Shown one piece after another: positions 39,605 to 54,459 of a stretch of 64,000 nucleotides of DNA. The notes below the pieces were generated by a model. That model did no database searches. It had not been told where the DNA came from and saw only the letters and a list, made by a program, of their open reading frames with translations. The position numbers and the translations under genes were made by a program. Positions within the stretch are counted from its first letter, which is position 1, and every line of letters begins with the position of its first letter. The stretch covers positions 18,510,001 through 18,574,000 of the forward strand of contig NC_066837.1 of assembly GCF_001640805.2 (NCBI RefSeq), given 5' to 3'. Origin of the DNA: Lates calcarifer (taxonomy: Eukaryota; Chordata; Actinopteri; Centropomidae).

Positions 39605-42600
39605 GAGCTGGAGCGGGTGCGATGATTCCATTGGATTTCTTTAGCCTAAAGAGACGCTGGAGCTCCACAGGACGGGACTGTACTACTGTAAACCGGGACT
39701 GCTTTATCCAATCCAGTCCTCCTCCTCGGCTTTTCCAGTGTTTACCTTTTACTTGATGCAGACATAATGGCATTGATTGGACCTCTTTTGGTCATCACTA
39801 CCTGTAGTCTCCGCTCCTGTTACTGCCTCCACCACCTTGTTCCCCACACTGTCCTGTTCCCTGTCAAAGAGGTAATATAAAGCCTCTCTCCTTCTCCCCA
39901 TGTGTAGCTGCGCCAGAAACTGTCTGTCAAAATACATATCCATCCAAACATAAAACATATGACACACAAACAAACAGAGTCTGGACCAGCAAGACTGCTG
40001 CTGCTCGCTGCTTGTGGGATCAACCACGGGACCCAAATCTGTGACCGTGCCCGGGAGTGAAACATGGGTAGACAGATAGTAAAGAACTCCTCCCTCTACC
40101 TGTAAACTGAATAATAGACACTAGACACACTGTATGCTTTGTCTACCCTTATATAACTCTCCTTCCTGATTGGTTCAGCGTTAAATACATCTTTATCCCC
40201 TCTTTTCCCTTTTTATGCCTTTCTTTAGGAATACACACATCCATCTTCACTGCCTTCAGAAAAAAAAAAAACCTGTATCAGTCATCCGTTCACAAAAGAA
40301 AATTCAACATGGTGATGAGTATGAGAGGGAGAGGTACAGGGGAGGAACATGTACACATCAAACTATAGGCTTATCACAAGATGGCATTCATAAGTGATTC
40401 ATGAACACTTTAACATACTAAATATGTGTGTTGTCTGTGTCTGTGTGGCTTGCAGATAACAAGAAAGCAAGTAAGTTAATACAAGAGCTCATGTCAAAAC
40501 ATATTCACCATGACCCACAAAAAAGGAAGGAAGATACTCAATGTTGCCAAATCTTTTGTTTTAAAATTATTTATATGTTGTAATTTATTTTGATATTTTT
40601 TTTATTTTTTTATATATCTATATGAAACTATAGGAGCGTAGAGATACCGACAGAGGCCAAACTTTCTACAGCGTCCTTTGTGCCAACTAGTCATCTGTTA
40701 CAGGTTTACTGTGACACTGAGTGTTTCAGAGATGGAAAACGTGCTGCTATGATTTAGAATTTTACTTCTTCTGTTGTTTTGTTTTGTTTTTTTCTTTTTT
40801 CTTTTAATCTTTGTGAGCAGTTTAACGTGATTTCCTCCCAGGAGCTTCTCAGCAGTTATCTATGATGGAAATCGCGTGGTTTCTTCCAAAACCAAACACT
40901 ATGGTTGTATATGTGTGAGTTAAAGTTCGATATTTTTGGAACTATGTTTATTCGCGGTCTGTCTGAGAGTTAGAATATCGGGAGGCCGAGTGGTTATGTG
41001 TTTTATTCTGGTGACTTTATGTGGACAGTCAAAAAAATGTCCAGCACGTCACCCACTCTGAAACATTGGCTCAAGTAAAAACGAGTCAGTGATGTCAGTT
41101 ACACAGCAATATCTAGCTAGCACTAGCTAGAATTAGCCAACATAAGCTGGTGGTCATACCAGACCAAGTGAGGCTGTACCAGCTAGTAAAACCCCAGAAA
41201 GTACTGAATTGAGCAAGGATGCATTTATTGCTTATTTATTGCATTTTTAATTTATAAGGGAATTTGTGATTTCCTCTATGAAAAGTTTCTTAGTCACTAA
41301 TGAGTTTTAGAAGTGCCGGAAGGTGAATTGTTTTAACCTTCGCACAGAGCTAGGCTAACTGTTTCCCCATGTTTCCAGTCTTTTACGCTAAACTAAGCTG
41401 AGCTAAGCTAAGCTAACATCTCACAGCTGTGGCTTCATAATTAACAGGCAGACATGAGAGTGGTGTCATTTCTCTCATGTAAGCGAAAAAGCATATTTTC
41501 CAAAATGTCAGACTGTTCCGTTACTAGTCAGTGTCCCATACGAGCAAAAAGAAACCTCCAGGTAGCAGTGCTGATCTGGAATCACCAGTTCACGTGCTTA
41601 TATCACATATCTGACAACTAAAACTGCAGCATGTGGGCCAATGAACGTGGAGGGAACATCAGTTCATACTGTAATGACTGTCGTCATGACACGAGAGCGT
41701 GTAGGTGGAAAATATTTTACATATCAAACATTAATATATTCTGTGTAAAAAAAAAAAAGGTGTAAAATGTATGGAGAAATATGAAATATACAGTGTGACA
41801 GGAACAAAAGTATATAGATAAGATTTAAAGCTGTATTACTGTCAGTCAAGTCTCACTGAAGATGATGAGCAGGCGAGTGTGTATAGTTTATCAGACAGGG
41901 TGTTGCATGTAGAGCAATGATCTCTGCTTTTTGCACTACAGAGAAAGAGAAACTCTCTGCTCATGACATTAAGCAGCGAGAAGAAGGGACCCTGACGTGA
42001 TCTAAATACTTTACTCCAACATTAACCATCCTTACTTTGTATTGTGCTTCATTATTCCTCAGACTGAAGATTTTTTTTAAAATTCTCTAATGGCCCACTT
42101 TATGCTTCATATAATTCTGGCATTTTTGCTAAATACAAATCAAAGGATGGTTAAGCAGCATTAAAGCATTATTGCCTTCTCAGAAATAAGGAAACTAGAT
42201 CTTCCAGTAATGGCCATCTAGCTAAAGAGGATGTTGGTTTTCCTACCCTGCTGTTGCAAATAACAGCTTTTTAGTGGTGATTTGTGGGTGCAGCAACTGA
42301 AATCTCTACACGGGAATCAGTGTTCAGACATCGTCCGACCATGTGAGTGTTGTACAAATGGTTTCAGCTCAGTTCCTTCTAGTTCTTAGTATGTACAGAA
42401 TGTAGACTGCCGTCAGCTCATTTACAGGCATGAGATCTAAGCTCTTAAATTCATTTACTTTGGGTCAAAATTGGCTGAATTCGTCCCTTAGAGTTAAAAT
42501 CTTTCCGATTTTCATTATGTTAAACCCCCTTTTTGCTGTTATACAAAAATTATACAGAAATTTTCATTGTCATCAGCGAAGCCCGTTTCTCCCTTGCGAG

Positions 42601-44200
42601 ATTCAGAGGATTTAGAGGAAATTACACTTGGCTGATATGGAAAAGTTGGTGTATCGATAAAAGCAAAATGTGACAAAGTGTGGTGGAAACAGACCTAGTC
42701 AATAAATCATCAGGTGCTGAAATGAAAAATTGCAGCAGACATAAGCATAAAATCTGTGCAGAGTGACGAGGAAACTGTAATGTTCCTCATTAATACACAA
42801 AGAATACATACATGCCATATTTCCATCATGTTATCTAGCTTGTTCTCCACCGTTTTAGATTTGACTGACGCTCCTTTGATCACATCATCTTGTCCTGCAG
42901 TGGTTTACTGTCACCTGACTGGAAATATGCAGCACTGATTTGTGTTCTCCTGTGATGATTTTTGGGAAATTTGGTTAAAATTTTTTGCATTTGTGGATGG
43001 AAACCCAACTATTGTTAACTGTTTTCTTTAGTCTTCTTTACTGAAATATATTATTTGTCTGGCTGCACTGTAACCATAGGCACAAATTGCTCTTCTTCTG
43101 TCACATTTCTGACAGAGTATGTTTCAAACTTAACTCTGGGACCTGTATTAGTAAAATGTGTCAGTCGTTACCACCAGTAACCACAGGTTTTGCCAAATCT
43201 ACCATGACTGAATATAACTTCAGTATTTCAGTTTGCATTTCAGTCAAAAACCACATACATACTACATATTTGTAGGAAGCTTCCGTTCATGACTGAGTTT
43301 CCTTTCCAAAATGAAATCTAATCTGGACCCAGATCAGTGCTTAGTGTCCTTCAGCACACAAAGACATGTACACTGCTGTTCAGTGATGGTGCTCTGTTCT
43401 CACCACTGTCTAAATAAAACTCTATCTACTGTGATGAAACTTTGATAAGTTTGTAAATTACTTTTGAATATGGTACTAGCTCTCATCCTTAATATTATTT
43501 TTATAATTACCACCAGTACTTTGCTTTTTCTCCTGCTAACAGCATTTCATGAGATGATAATGATGAGACATCATAACGTGCCATAAAAGTAGGTAGATTT
43601 ACACTATGACTTCATGTATGTTTAACAGGGGTTTCATTGACAAGTCAGCCACTACAGCCCCTCATTAAACAGTCATGTAATTTACAGTTAATTTTGCGGA
43701 TGAAATACGATCACACTGTGCTGCTCCAGATTTATCGTGTTGAAACTGGAACGCCCACGCATTTTCCCTTATTTAAGACGGGGAGTACAGTGATGCAGTG
43801 CTAAACGATGAGAGTTTTTCCTTACAGACAGTCCTCATCCTGGTTAGTCTGGTGTAGGATTTCTCTGATTTATGTGCTGTATGTGACGGCTGTTTGATAT
43901 CCACAGCATCGTACCCAGGAACCTTATCCACCCTCTCTCTTTCTCTCTTGCAGTTCAACTGATGTTGTTGTCAAATATATTAAATGACAGAAAAGATTAT
44001 ATAAATTCCAGTATGATAGGGAAAAAATACATTTCAGTGTTCTGTATCCTATGAATGATACAAAATAAACTTTGACATTGCACCTTTGCAAAGGCCTGAT
44101 TGTGTTGTTGGTGTTTATTACTGGGTGATCATATTTATCCCAAAGCCTCATAAATTGCAAATGCACATGTGCTTAATAGATTTTGCTCTTGTCTCCCCTC
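39605..44200 (+). other. evi5l 3' UTR and downstream spacer
   Basis: AT-rich sequence after the evi5l stop. AATAAA hexamers near 43412 and 44062 are possible cleavage signals, but I cannot tell which is used. A dispersed repeat fragment lies at 41335-41520. Confidence 0.5.
41335..41520. repeat. Dispersed repeat fragment
   Basis: It carries GCTAGGCTAACTGTTTCCCC, AGCTAAGCTAAGCTAAC and TTAACAGGCAGACATGAGAG. It belongs to the family at 28955-29680, right half. Confidence 0.55.
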
Positions 44201-47200
44201 AGGTCCATGTTGACCAGAAGCAGGTTCAAGGTTGTAGGAAAGGTAAGTCCCTAAAACAGATGGGCACTGTAGTTTTTTTGGCAGACATTAGTCAGACAGG
44301 AGTGAATAGTGCATTTGGTCTGGTAGTGAGTCTTTCCATCAGCACAATTGTGTACGTGGGATTGACTCAAAATAAACTACAGTGCCCATGTTCGTCCTAA
44401 TGAAGGAACAGCTCTCACAGTGCAACAATGTAACTAGTTGATGTGTTTTTAGTGGTGAGAGGAATTATATATATCAGACTTTAGCTACGCAGTGCTTAGG
44501 CCTGTTAGTAGGACCAGTTCATGATGTTGATTCTGATGTTTTTATCTGACTTGTTCTGTGTTTGTCTTATTCTTTTAGGGAACCATAATTAGAAAGCTGA
44601 TTCACGTAAGATAAAATCTGAGAATAGAAACAATAAAGTTGATTAGATGAAAATACAAGCAATAATCATCCTATCGTCCACAGTGCATCCTCAGGTTTTT
44701 CACCCCTATTTATTTTCGAATTTATTCATGTTTTCTCATGTTGTGCATCTTTCTGTTTAGGAAACCAGACCTGGTTTCATTGAAACTGTCTGGTTTCATT
44801 GAATACTACAGAAGGGAATCTGCTGTTGCACCAGCCTGTTTCTTTTTAAGCTTGACCTCAGTGGTCTATTTTGAAATACAACTGTGTCAACATACTGTGT
44901 CAACACTTTCTGAAGAATTTTCAGCACTGTCACCCATCCTCTTCCTCTCACATAGGCTTTATCTGTCTTCACTAGATTAATCTGATGCCGTGTTAAGTTT
45001 GTGCATCACTGCAACATCTAGACAGAGTGCACAAGAGGGTTTTTAAAAAAGTAGAGCCGGACAGGTTTCGAGCTGCTGCGAGTGTGCAGTGTTTGGGTTT
45101 TGAGTGTGAGGAAGCTGTGTGGTTAGAGTGTTGGCTCAAAGGTGTCAGAGCTGAAAACACTTCCTCGTCCTCTTTTACTCTCATCACTCCGACCTGCAGA
45201 GAACACCAACGGCTCACAGTCCAACTCAGAGCTGGCTGACCTCACGTGTGACTCAGATTTCACATTGTCTTAGTTAACTTGATATAAGACTCCTATCTCA
45301 GTAAAATTATTAGTGTAACGTTTGTGTGTGACGTTAAGAAGCACTGGGGGAATGTGAAAACTGGTGAGTATTTGCATATTTATTTCTGAAAACTATCTGG
45401 TTCTAGAGAGCTACTACAGTTTTGGTTTGGTTTGTTGACATCTATATCTATATATCAATGTTTAGTTTATTTTTCCTGATGATTGCATGATGATTCAAAG
45501 AAATATGTTTGAGCTGTCTAACCAATGTAGATTTTTCTTCCTAACTTTGATGTTCAGATAAAGAGAAGACAGCAGCAAGTTGTGTTGCATCATTTCATAA
45601 GTAAGGATCTGTCTTTTAGAAGGAATTCAGATAACAATCAACATGTTTTGTCATCATTTCCACATGACTATGTCAATAATTGTTTTATATTCATTTATTA
45701 TAAAAGCAAATAATACTAATAACAATAATAACAATCTATGTTAGTGAGTCAAGCAGTCTTATAGTAATTGTCAGAGTCCATGTACACAATCGTTTATGAG
45801 CTGTTACTAAAGCAGCTCAAAAGGCTCAAAAAAGACAGCTGTCAATTTTATCCCACCATCTTTGCTCTTCTGTAAATATAGTGACACACACACACACAAA
45901 TACACACATTTCATGAACTTTTCAAGCAAACCAAAAAGCAAATTCTTAAATTCCTCATTCTTTAAAAAAAAAAATCAAACAAAATAAAATGAATAAAACA
46001 TCTGTTCACACTGAGCTTCAGAAAAATCTAATTTAAGGACGTTCTGTTTTCGTCGCTGAGAGAGTATCATAATTACAGCCCTGATATTCAGTCTGTGCAG
46101 CTGTCTGTATATCGGCCCATCGTCACTGTAGAGACAAATCGTTGAAAGCTCAGCCATTATAAAATGAAACACAGTCTAAACCACCTTCCTTTAGCTTGTT
46201 GTCGATTCATACTGAGTGTGGCAGAGAATACAAACCGCTTTGAAGCTACGATCACAGCTCACTAACTTTGTTTGACTGTTGGCATTGTAATGTTCAGTCT
46301 AGTCAATATTGAGTACCAGTCTGAATATGTCATTCCTCTGAACTAAACAATACAAAAATCAAAGATGTGATACCACACAACAAACAAAGAGGCACACAGA
46401 TGAAATGAGTATTTGAATATGCATCACTATGCAGAAAATAAATTCAATAAAATCAACCCTTTAATCCAGTCACAACAGCTTCAATTTTCAAACAATTTAT
46501 TGGATTTATGGTTTAAGAAGTATGAATGTGGATGTACAAACACACATATGAACAAGCCAGTGAGGTGCACATAAGAACGTTCATGCCAAGACAAGATCTA
46601 ACAACACTTTGGCAGGGCATACAAAACAACTTCGTAATCAAAATATAATACAAGGTGAAAAGGCCACTACAGATTTCTTCCCCTCTAAAAACTCTGTAAA
46701 AGAACTCAATATTTTCTCCAGGGTAACGTCTACTCCCCTTATTATACATGTACGTTTTTCATGAGGAAGAGAGTGCAAGAGACCAACAAACCAGAGTTGG
46801 TCTGTTCGCCGATTTCCAAAATTGGGCTGTTATGTTTTGCTTCTAATAAGGAGACAATAGTTATTCTCTTATCTGTGTTGCTTAGTTTGCGTGTATGAGA
46901 AAAAGATTTTAATGGATAAATAGTTAAGGGCGTACACAGACGTACAGACATAAACATTCAAGTACTATACTATAAACTAAGTTTTGAGATACTTGTGTTT
47001 TACCTGAATGTTTCCATTTTAAGTTACTTTATACTTCAGGCACCATTTCAGAAGGAAATCTAGATTACAATATGTATTGTTAAAGATTAACTTTTTTTGG
47101 CTTGTGATCCCTTACAAAAGGCCCCTGGTCACATTTCACATATCTATGGTTGCATTTAAATGTCTGGTTTCGTTTCAACGACTGTTTGAGCTCGAAAAGG

Positions 47201-48887
47201 TAAAATTACCCAAAGAAAAAGCACAGGTTATTGAAAAGTTTCTTTAAACATAAGTACAAATTTGTGCAGGAGAGCTTTAGTTAGTTATTTAGTTAGTTAG
47301 TTAGTTATTTAAACTATTTAAATGCATCTGAAGTAGTTAAAACTCGCTCTGGCAGTGCAGAAAAAGAAAAAGAAATAATGGACCTTCCGTGTTCCATGTT
47401 ACATGTTGCGGTATATCAGGAGCACAGGCTTTAAACCTCATCATTACTCACTATTATGTTTACACATTTGTCTGAAGTCTCTGTGGTAATCTCGTCATTT
47501 ATGTCCTTAAACCACACAAGCCTTTTTATCTTCTGAGGAGACCTAGGAACTGCCCACCATTATTTTATAAAAGCAAAAACATCTGTCCTCTCGTGGAGTG
47601 ATGGTTTACTGTCATCTTCTCTACAGGGGTGACAGTAGGTGAAGATAAGGGAGTCAATCCCTTAAATATGTAGGCACTAATATACTTTTTTAAACAACTT
47701 AACAACAGCTTCTTTCTTAAACTTTAGGAAGTCTAAACATGCAAGCAATCATGTCACTTTTTTTATTTTTTGTTACATGGTCTTAACGCGTCAGTGTCCT
47801 CCACTGAACTCCTCCACTGCAGTGTCACCTTTGCTCAAGTGCGAGCACTGAGTCATGAAATGTGTTGCCGTTAAATGACATAGTTGCAATTCTGATATGA
47901 CTGTTTCTGTCTCACTATCACAGACCAGGTTTGTAGGAAATCTAAGTTCAAATGTCAGCTTCAATCACACTTCAGGCTACTTTCACCTGCTGTGTGAATG
48001 TCACTTTAGAAGAGGGTTCCAAATATGAGAGAGTCTGCCAGAGAGGGAAAGAAAAAAAAAACACCTCTGTAGCCTTTAATGTCAAGTAAGCCTCCGATGG
48101 CAGAAAGTCATCTGACACCTGGAGTTTGTCAAGCAACTGAACCAGAGGAAAAATAGGTCTGATGTGACAAAAGCTGACTTCATTGACTTAAATGCCAAGT
48201 GATCCCAAGGGGCTGGTGGACTGGTCAAGAACACAGAACAATGGTCAGAGCAGCACAGAGAGCTCCACGAGGAAAACCTCATCTAGATCACAGACACTAT
48301 CACACAGAGCAAAGATTCAAAGTAAATCAGATGTGTCTTAGCGTGGCAGTTTTACTATATTTCACTTGTTGTTATTTATCTATACATGTCATCTTGTCAA
48401 ATATTGGTAGCTTTTCTTTTTTTGTTTTCTTTGGGAATTAATCTGTGAAAAAAATGTGAAAAAGGTGAAAGGGTCACAATACATTCAGAAACAGAACTAT
48501 AATCAACATGTCATATATCGTATCAACATGATAACACTTTTTTTTCTCAGCTCAACAGTGGCAACAAATCTGCAGTAAATGTTAAACCAGTTTTGTACAG
48601 TGTTGCTGCCCTCTTCTGGCCAACACAAACATCTTGTGTAACCCTTTGCTCCATCATTTTAGTGCCTGCCTTTAGTTAGCATTTATAAACTACTAATATT
48701 GGAGGATAAAAATAATCATTTTTTAAAATTGTTGTACAAATATGTAACCAGTAAGATTCAGATAAAACATCAAGTTAAACATAGCTGTACTTTTAAACAC
48801 CCTCATTAACACTGGAATTCTTTTTTTTTTCACCCTCTAGATAACTTTGATTTCAGGTGTAGAGCAGGTCTTCCTCCCTTATGAGCG
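44201..48887 (+). other. Spacer upstream of the GFI1-like coding start
   Basis: This stretch should contain the promoter and any 5' non-coding exon of the GFI1-like gene. A possible small exon with an acceptor near 44202 and donor GTAAGT near 44242 is only a guess. TTCACCCTCTAG at about 48840 and GATTTCAG at about 48856 are plausible acceptors for the first coding exon. A dispersed repeat fragment lies at 46955-47065. No coding frame is supported. Confidence 0.45.
46955..47065. repeat. Dispersed repeat fragment (ACTCAAGTA family)
   Basis: TTCAAGTACTATACT, GATACTTGTGTTTTACCTGA and TTCCATTTTAAGTTACTTTA recall the family at 14390-14820. Confidence 0.45.
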
Positions 48888-51346
<2,459 letters not shown>

Positions 51347-51857
51347 CTCCAACACAGCTGAGTCAGCCTTTTTCAATAAGCAGTGGTAAACACATTCAGG
51401 ACAGAAAACTACTGACTGTGTTGCTTTTATGACCAAGTCAAATCTTTTATGCAAAGCAATAGTAGTTTACGTGTTAGAAAGACAGTGTTCGCAGGTTCAA
51501 CACAGTATTAGTAGACTATTTCATACCTCTTGCAGAAAAGCTAAACTTGGTGACTGTGGTCACCTCGAATCTACAGTGTACTCGTTCAATTGTAAAAATC
51601 CAAGTGCCACTATTCTCTCATGTGTTTTATATTTATATACGAGGTGGTTCGTGGTTATTGACTTTTTAAAGCTGAGAAATAACATGTCATCGTTTGGTTC
51701 TTGACAAAATAATGACTGCCGTTATTATAGATGACAGCCACTGAATTCAGTTTATAAGAGACTCTGTATATTTCCCACATGGTGTGTCTTCTTCTGTGTG
51801 ATCTGTGGTCATCTTAGGGTGTGGGGGAAATTGCCTGCTAACACTCAGGGCACATGA

Positions 51858-51863
51858 AATAAA
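51858..51863 (+). terminator. Candidate poly(A) signal of the GFI1-like gene
   Basis: AATAAA about 510 bases after the stop codon, the first clear hexamer on this strand. Confidence 0.5.
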
Positions 51864-52196
51864 AACACAAAACGCTGACGAGTTAGTAAAATATATTGTA
51901 TAAAAAAGGGCAGAACTCCAATGTTTATGTGCAGCTGAACTTCTACAGTGAACTGATTCAACAGTGTAGAATTATAGCTTTAACACAAACAGGTGACACT
52001 ACATGATTTCATAACATCTCTCACTTTAAAAGCATCATCAGTGTCAGCTAAATGATCTAAATCCAGAAGCAGTGCAGTCCACAGTTTCCACAATTTATCA
52101 CAGCAAGAGTTCACACTGAGCCCAATACATAGATGTATAATTTGTTCTTTTGCTTTGTGTTGTGTTTATTTAGCTTAAGTTTCAGAGATTTTTTGT

Positions 52197-52740
52197 TCAG
52201 TTGTCAAACTCCATATAAGCTCTGGCAACAACATCATTGGAGTAGTTTCCACTTGTTGTGTTTTTATCCACTTTATCATAGGAGTGGGCGTTTCCAAACC
52301 CCCATACTGTAGGCTACTATCCCTCGTGCAGAAATAATAAAAGAGAAAGTCAGCAAACAAAGTGTGAAGAAGGTTGATACATGTACAAGTCGACTGATTC
52401 AGTAAAACAAACCTTTCAGCTGCTGCTTTCTGCTCCAGCTGGGAAATTTCTCCTGTATCTTTTCACTCAACTCAACCAAGATCTAGATGGAGGTGTTCCT
52501 CACTGTCCCAGAATGAAATGGCTTGAAATGGGTTGGACCCTCCTTGTAACATGAGGCTCTACTGGGGAAATGTGAGTAAAACAATAGTAGTTGTTAAACC
52601 TCCATCAGTCTCCAGGTTTTTACTGTGGTCTCCTCAGCCTCTGTCCAGTGCTTTTCCAGCCCTGGACTCTCTGGAGATGATGCCAGCAATGAGAACTCGA
52701 TGGAGAGCTATCACCAGCAGTGCTGTTGCACACTGACCCT
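52197..52740 (-). pseudogene. Goose-type lysozyme pseudogene
   Basis: Relics of lysozyme-g exons 3, 4 and 5 lie in order on the minus strand. The exon 3 relic keeps [15 protein letters not shown] and then breaks. The exon 4 relic keeps DSEEHLHL and WSRKQQLK but has an in-frame stop. The exon 5 relic (52325-52197) keeps a [25 protein letters not shown] stretch only after a +1 shift near 52300. The acceptor of the last relic reads AC in place of AG (52327-52326). No counterpart of exons 1-2 was found. Several independent disabling changes make this a dead tandem duplicate of the intact gene next to it. Confidence 0.85.
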
Positions 52741-53233
52741 CTGTTCACCCTGCAGGATGGGTGTGTTTAATGTATATTCTCCCCCAGCAGAAGCCCCACC
52801 TCCTCTGCTTTAGAGGAAAAGGAGGAGAAAAAAGGAAACCTCATTTACAAGAAATGGCACCTGACTGTAACTGGCACAGAGTGCAGGCAGACAGGTACAA
52901 ACAACAGATTACTACATACAGGTAGCAGGAAGAGGAGTCTACAGTGTTAGCAGCCCAAAGGCAAACACAGTGGACAGTGGATAAGCAGGTGGACCTGGAA
53001 ACAGGAAGAAGGTATGGGAACATTGGTTGGATGAGTATGACAGGGAGGCCAATAAACAGGGCTGAGACAGAAATCATGACAACTAAGCTAAATGAACAAA
53101 GAAGTCATGTTTGTTTTGGCTCTATGTTATGTTTATGCAATGTAAGTTTTGACATAAGACACACATTACAGTGTTTCATTTATGAGTCACAGGAGGATCC
53201 CTCAGAAACTTTAGTTGTGAACAGCTTCAGCTG

Positions 53234-54333
53234 TTAAAAGCCGTTGCTTTTGTACCACTGAGCTCTGGCAACAACATCATTGGAGTAGTCTTTCCCTGTT
53301 GTGTTTTCATCCACGTTGTCATAGGAGTGCACGTTTCTATCCCCCATATTGTAGGCCGCTATCCCTCCTGCGGAGACAAATACAAATGAGAACAAAGTCA
53401 GCAAAACAAGTGAAGAAAGTTGATGCATATGTGAAGTCGGCAGATACAGTAAAACAAACCTTTCAGCTGCTGCTCTCTGCTCCAGCCGGGAAATTTCTGG
53501 CGGATCCGGTTGATAAAATAAACCAGGATCTCAGTTCCTTGGTGGAGGTGTTCCTCGCTGTTCCAGTCACCCTTAGGGGTGTGTCCACCTCCACCTGGAG
53601 TAACATCAACCTACAGAAATGGGAATAAAAATGGGTTGAACCCTCCTGTTATTGTATTGTAACATGAGGCTCTCCTAAGAGAATGTGAGTGAAACAACAG
53701 CAGTTGTTACAAACCTGCATCAGTCCCCAGGCTTTGCCGTGGTCTCCCCAGCCTCCGACCAGTGCATTTCCAGCCCTGGACTCTCTGGAGATGATGCCAG
53801 CGATGAGAGCTGGATCGATTTCATGTGCGTTTCCCACTCTGACGATTGCTGACTTGTACATATTCATTCTGTCCCTGTCAGTCTTTGCCATGGTGTGTGA
53901 TGCACGCTCACCTTTTAGGGAGAAATCCAACAGACAACAGGGTTGTTGCACCAGTGCAATAAATGAATCTGTTTGTCTGTCAGTACATAGTTACAGAAAC
54001 ACTGTAGATACAGATGGGTAGATGACTGTTTTTTCTACAAATTGTGATCAAATCACTTCCTGTATTTCTCTGCTGCAGTGTTTACCGGAGTATCCCAGCC
54101 TGTCCTGTTTAGCAGTTTGCCATGAAGCTCCAGAAGTTTGAACCCTCATGATGTCTCCATAACCTACAACAGTTCAGTTTAATAGATTATTTCTCTGCTA
54201 CACACCTGCACACTAACATTAGTCAGTCATTATCGCAAGCAGTTTATCCTTGTCAAAGGCAAACATTAAAGTTATTCTAAATTAAGCACGGTCACAGAGA
54301 GTCAAGTAAAAGAAGGTAAAAGCACCCACCCAT
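53234..54333 (-). CDS. lygl1: Goose-type lysozyme (lysozyme g), intact
   Basis: Muramidase that cuts the MurNAc-GlcNAc bond of peptidoglycan. Exons: 54333-54330 (ATG G), 54163-54086, 53911-53715, 53610-53460 and 53367-53234. They sum to 188 codons including stop, giving 187 residues, typical for fish lysozyme g. It begins [19 protein letters not shown] and has no signal peptide, as in many fish forms. The catalytic triad is complete: Glu71 in SRESRAG, Asp84 in GWGDHGK and Asp95 in QVDVTP, matching goose Glu73, Asp86 and Asp97. The C-terminal part includes [10 protein letters not shown] and [18 protein letters not shown] box and an interferon-type element lie just upstream. It is the middle member of a three-copy tandem cluster. 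The symbol follows common fish usage and the exact paralogue name is uncertain. Confidence 0.95.
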
Positions 54334-54426
54334 TTTCCTGTTTCCTCTTCTGGTGGCTATCTGGTAACTGGAATGTAACACACTGCTCCTCTGTCCACTC
54401 TTCGGGGTGAACACGTACGGCAGCTG

Positions 54427-54434
54427 TATTTATA
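54427..54434 (-). promoter_or_regulatory. TATA box of the intact lysozyme g gene
   Basis: TATAAATA on the minus strand lies about 95 bases upstream of the start codon, the expected place for a core promoter with a short 5' UTR. Confidence 0.75.
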
Positions 54435-54444
54435 CAGCACGTTT

Positions 54445-54457
54445 ACTTTCAGTTTCA
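54445..54457 (-). promoter_or_regulatory. Interferon-stimulated response element (ISRE-like)
   Basis: The minus strand reads TGAAACTGAAAGT, matching the IRF/ISRE core GAAANNGAAA, ten bases upstream of the TATA box. This predicts induction by interferon/IRF signalling, which fits an antibacterial effector. A second weaker GAAAGTGAAA lies near 54825-54834. Confidence 0.7.
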
Positions 54458-54459
54458 AT

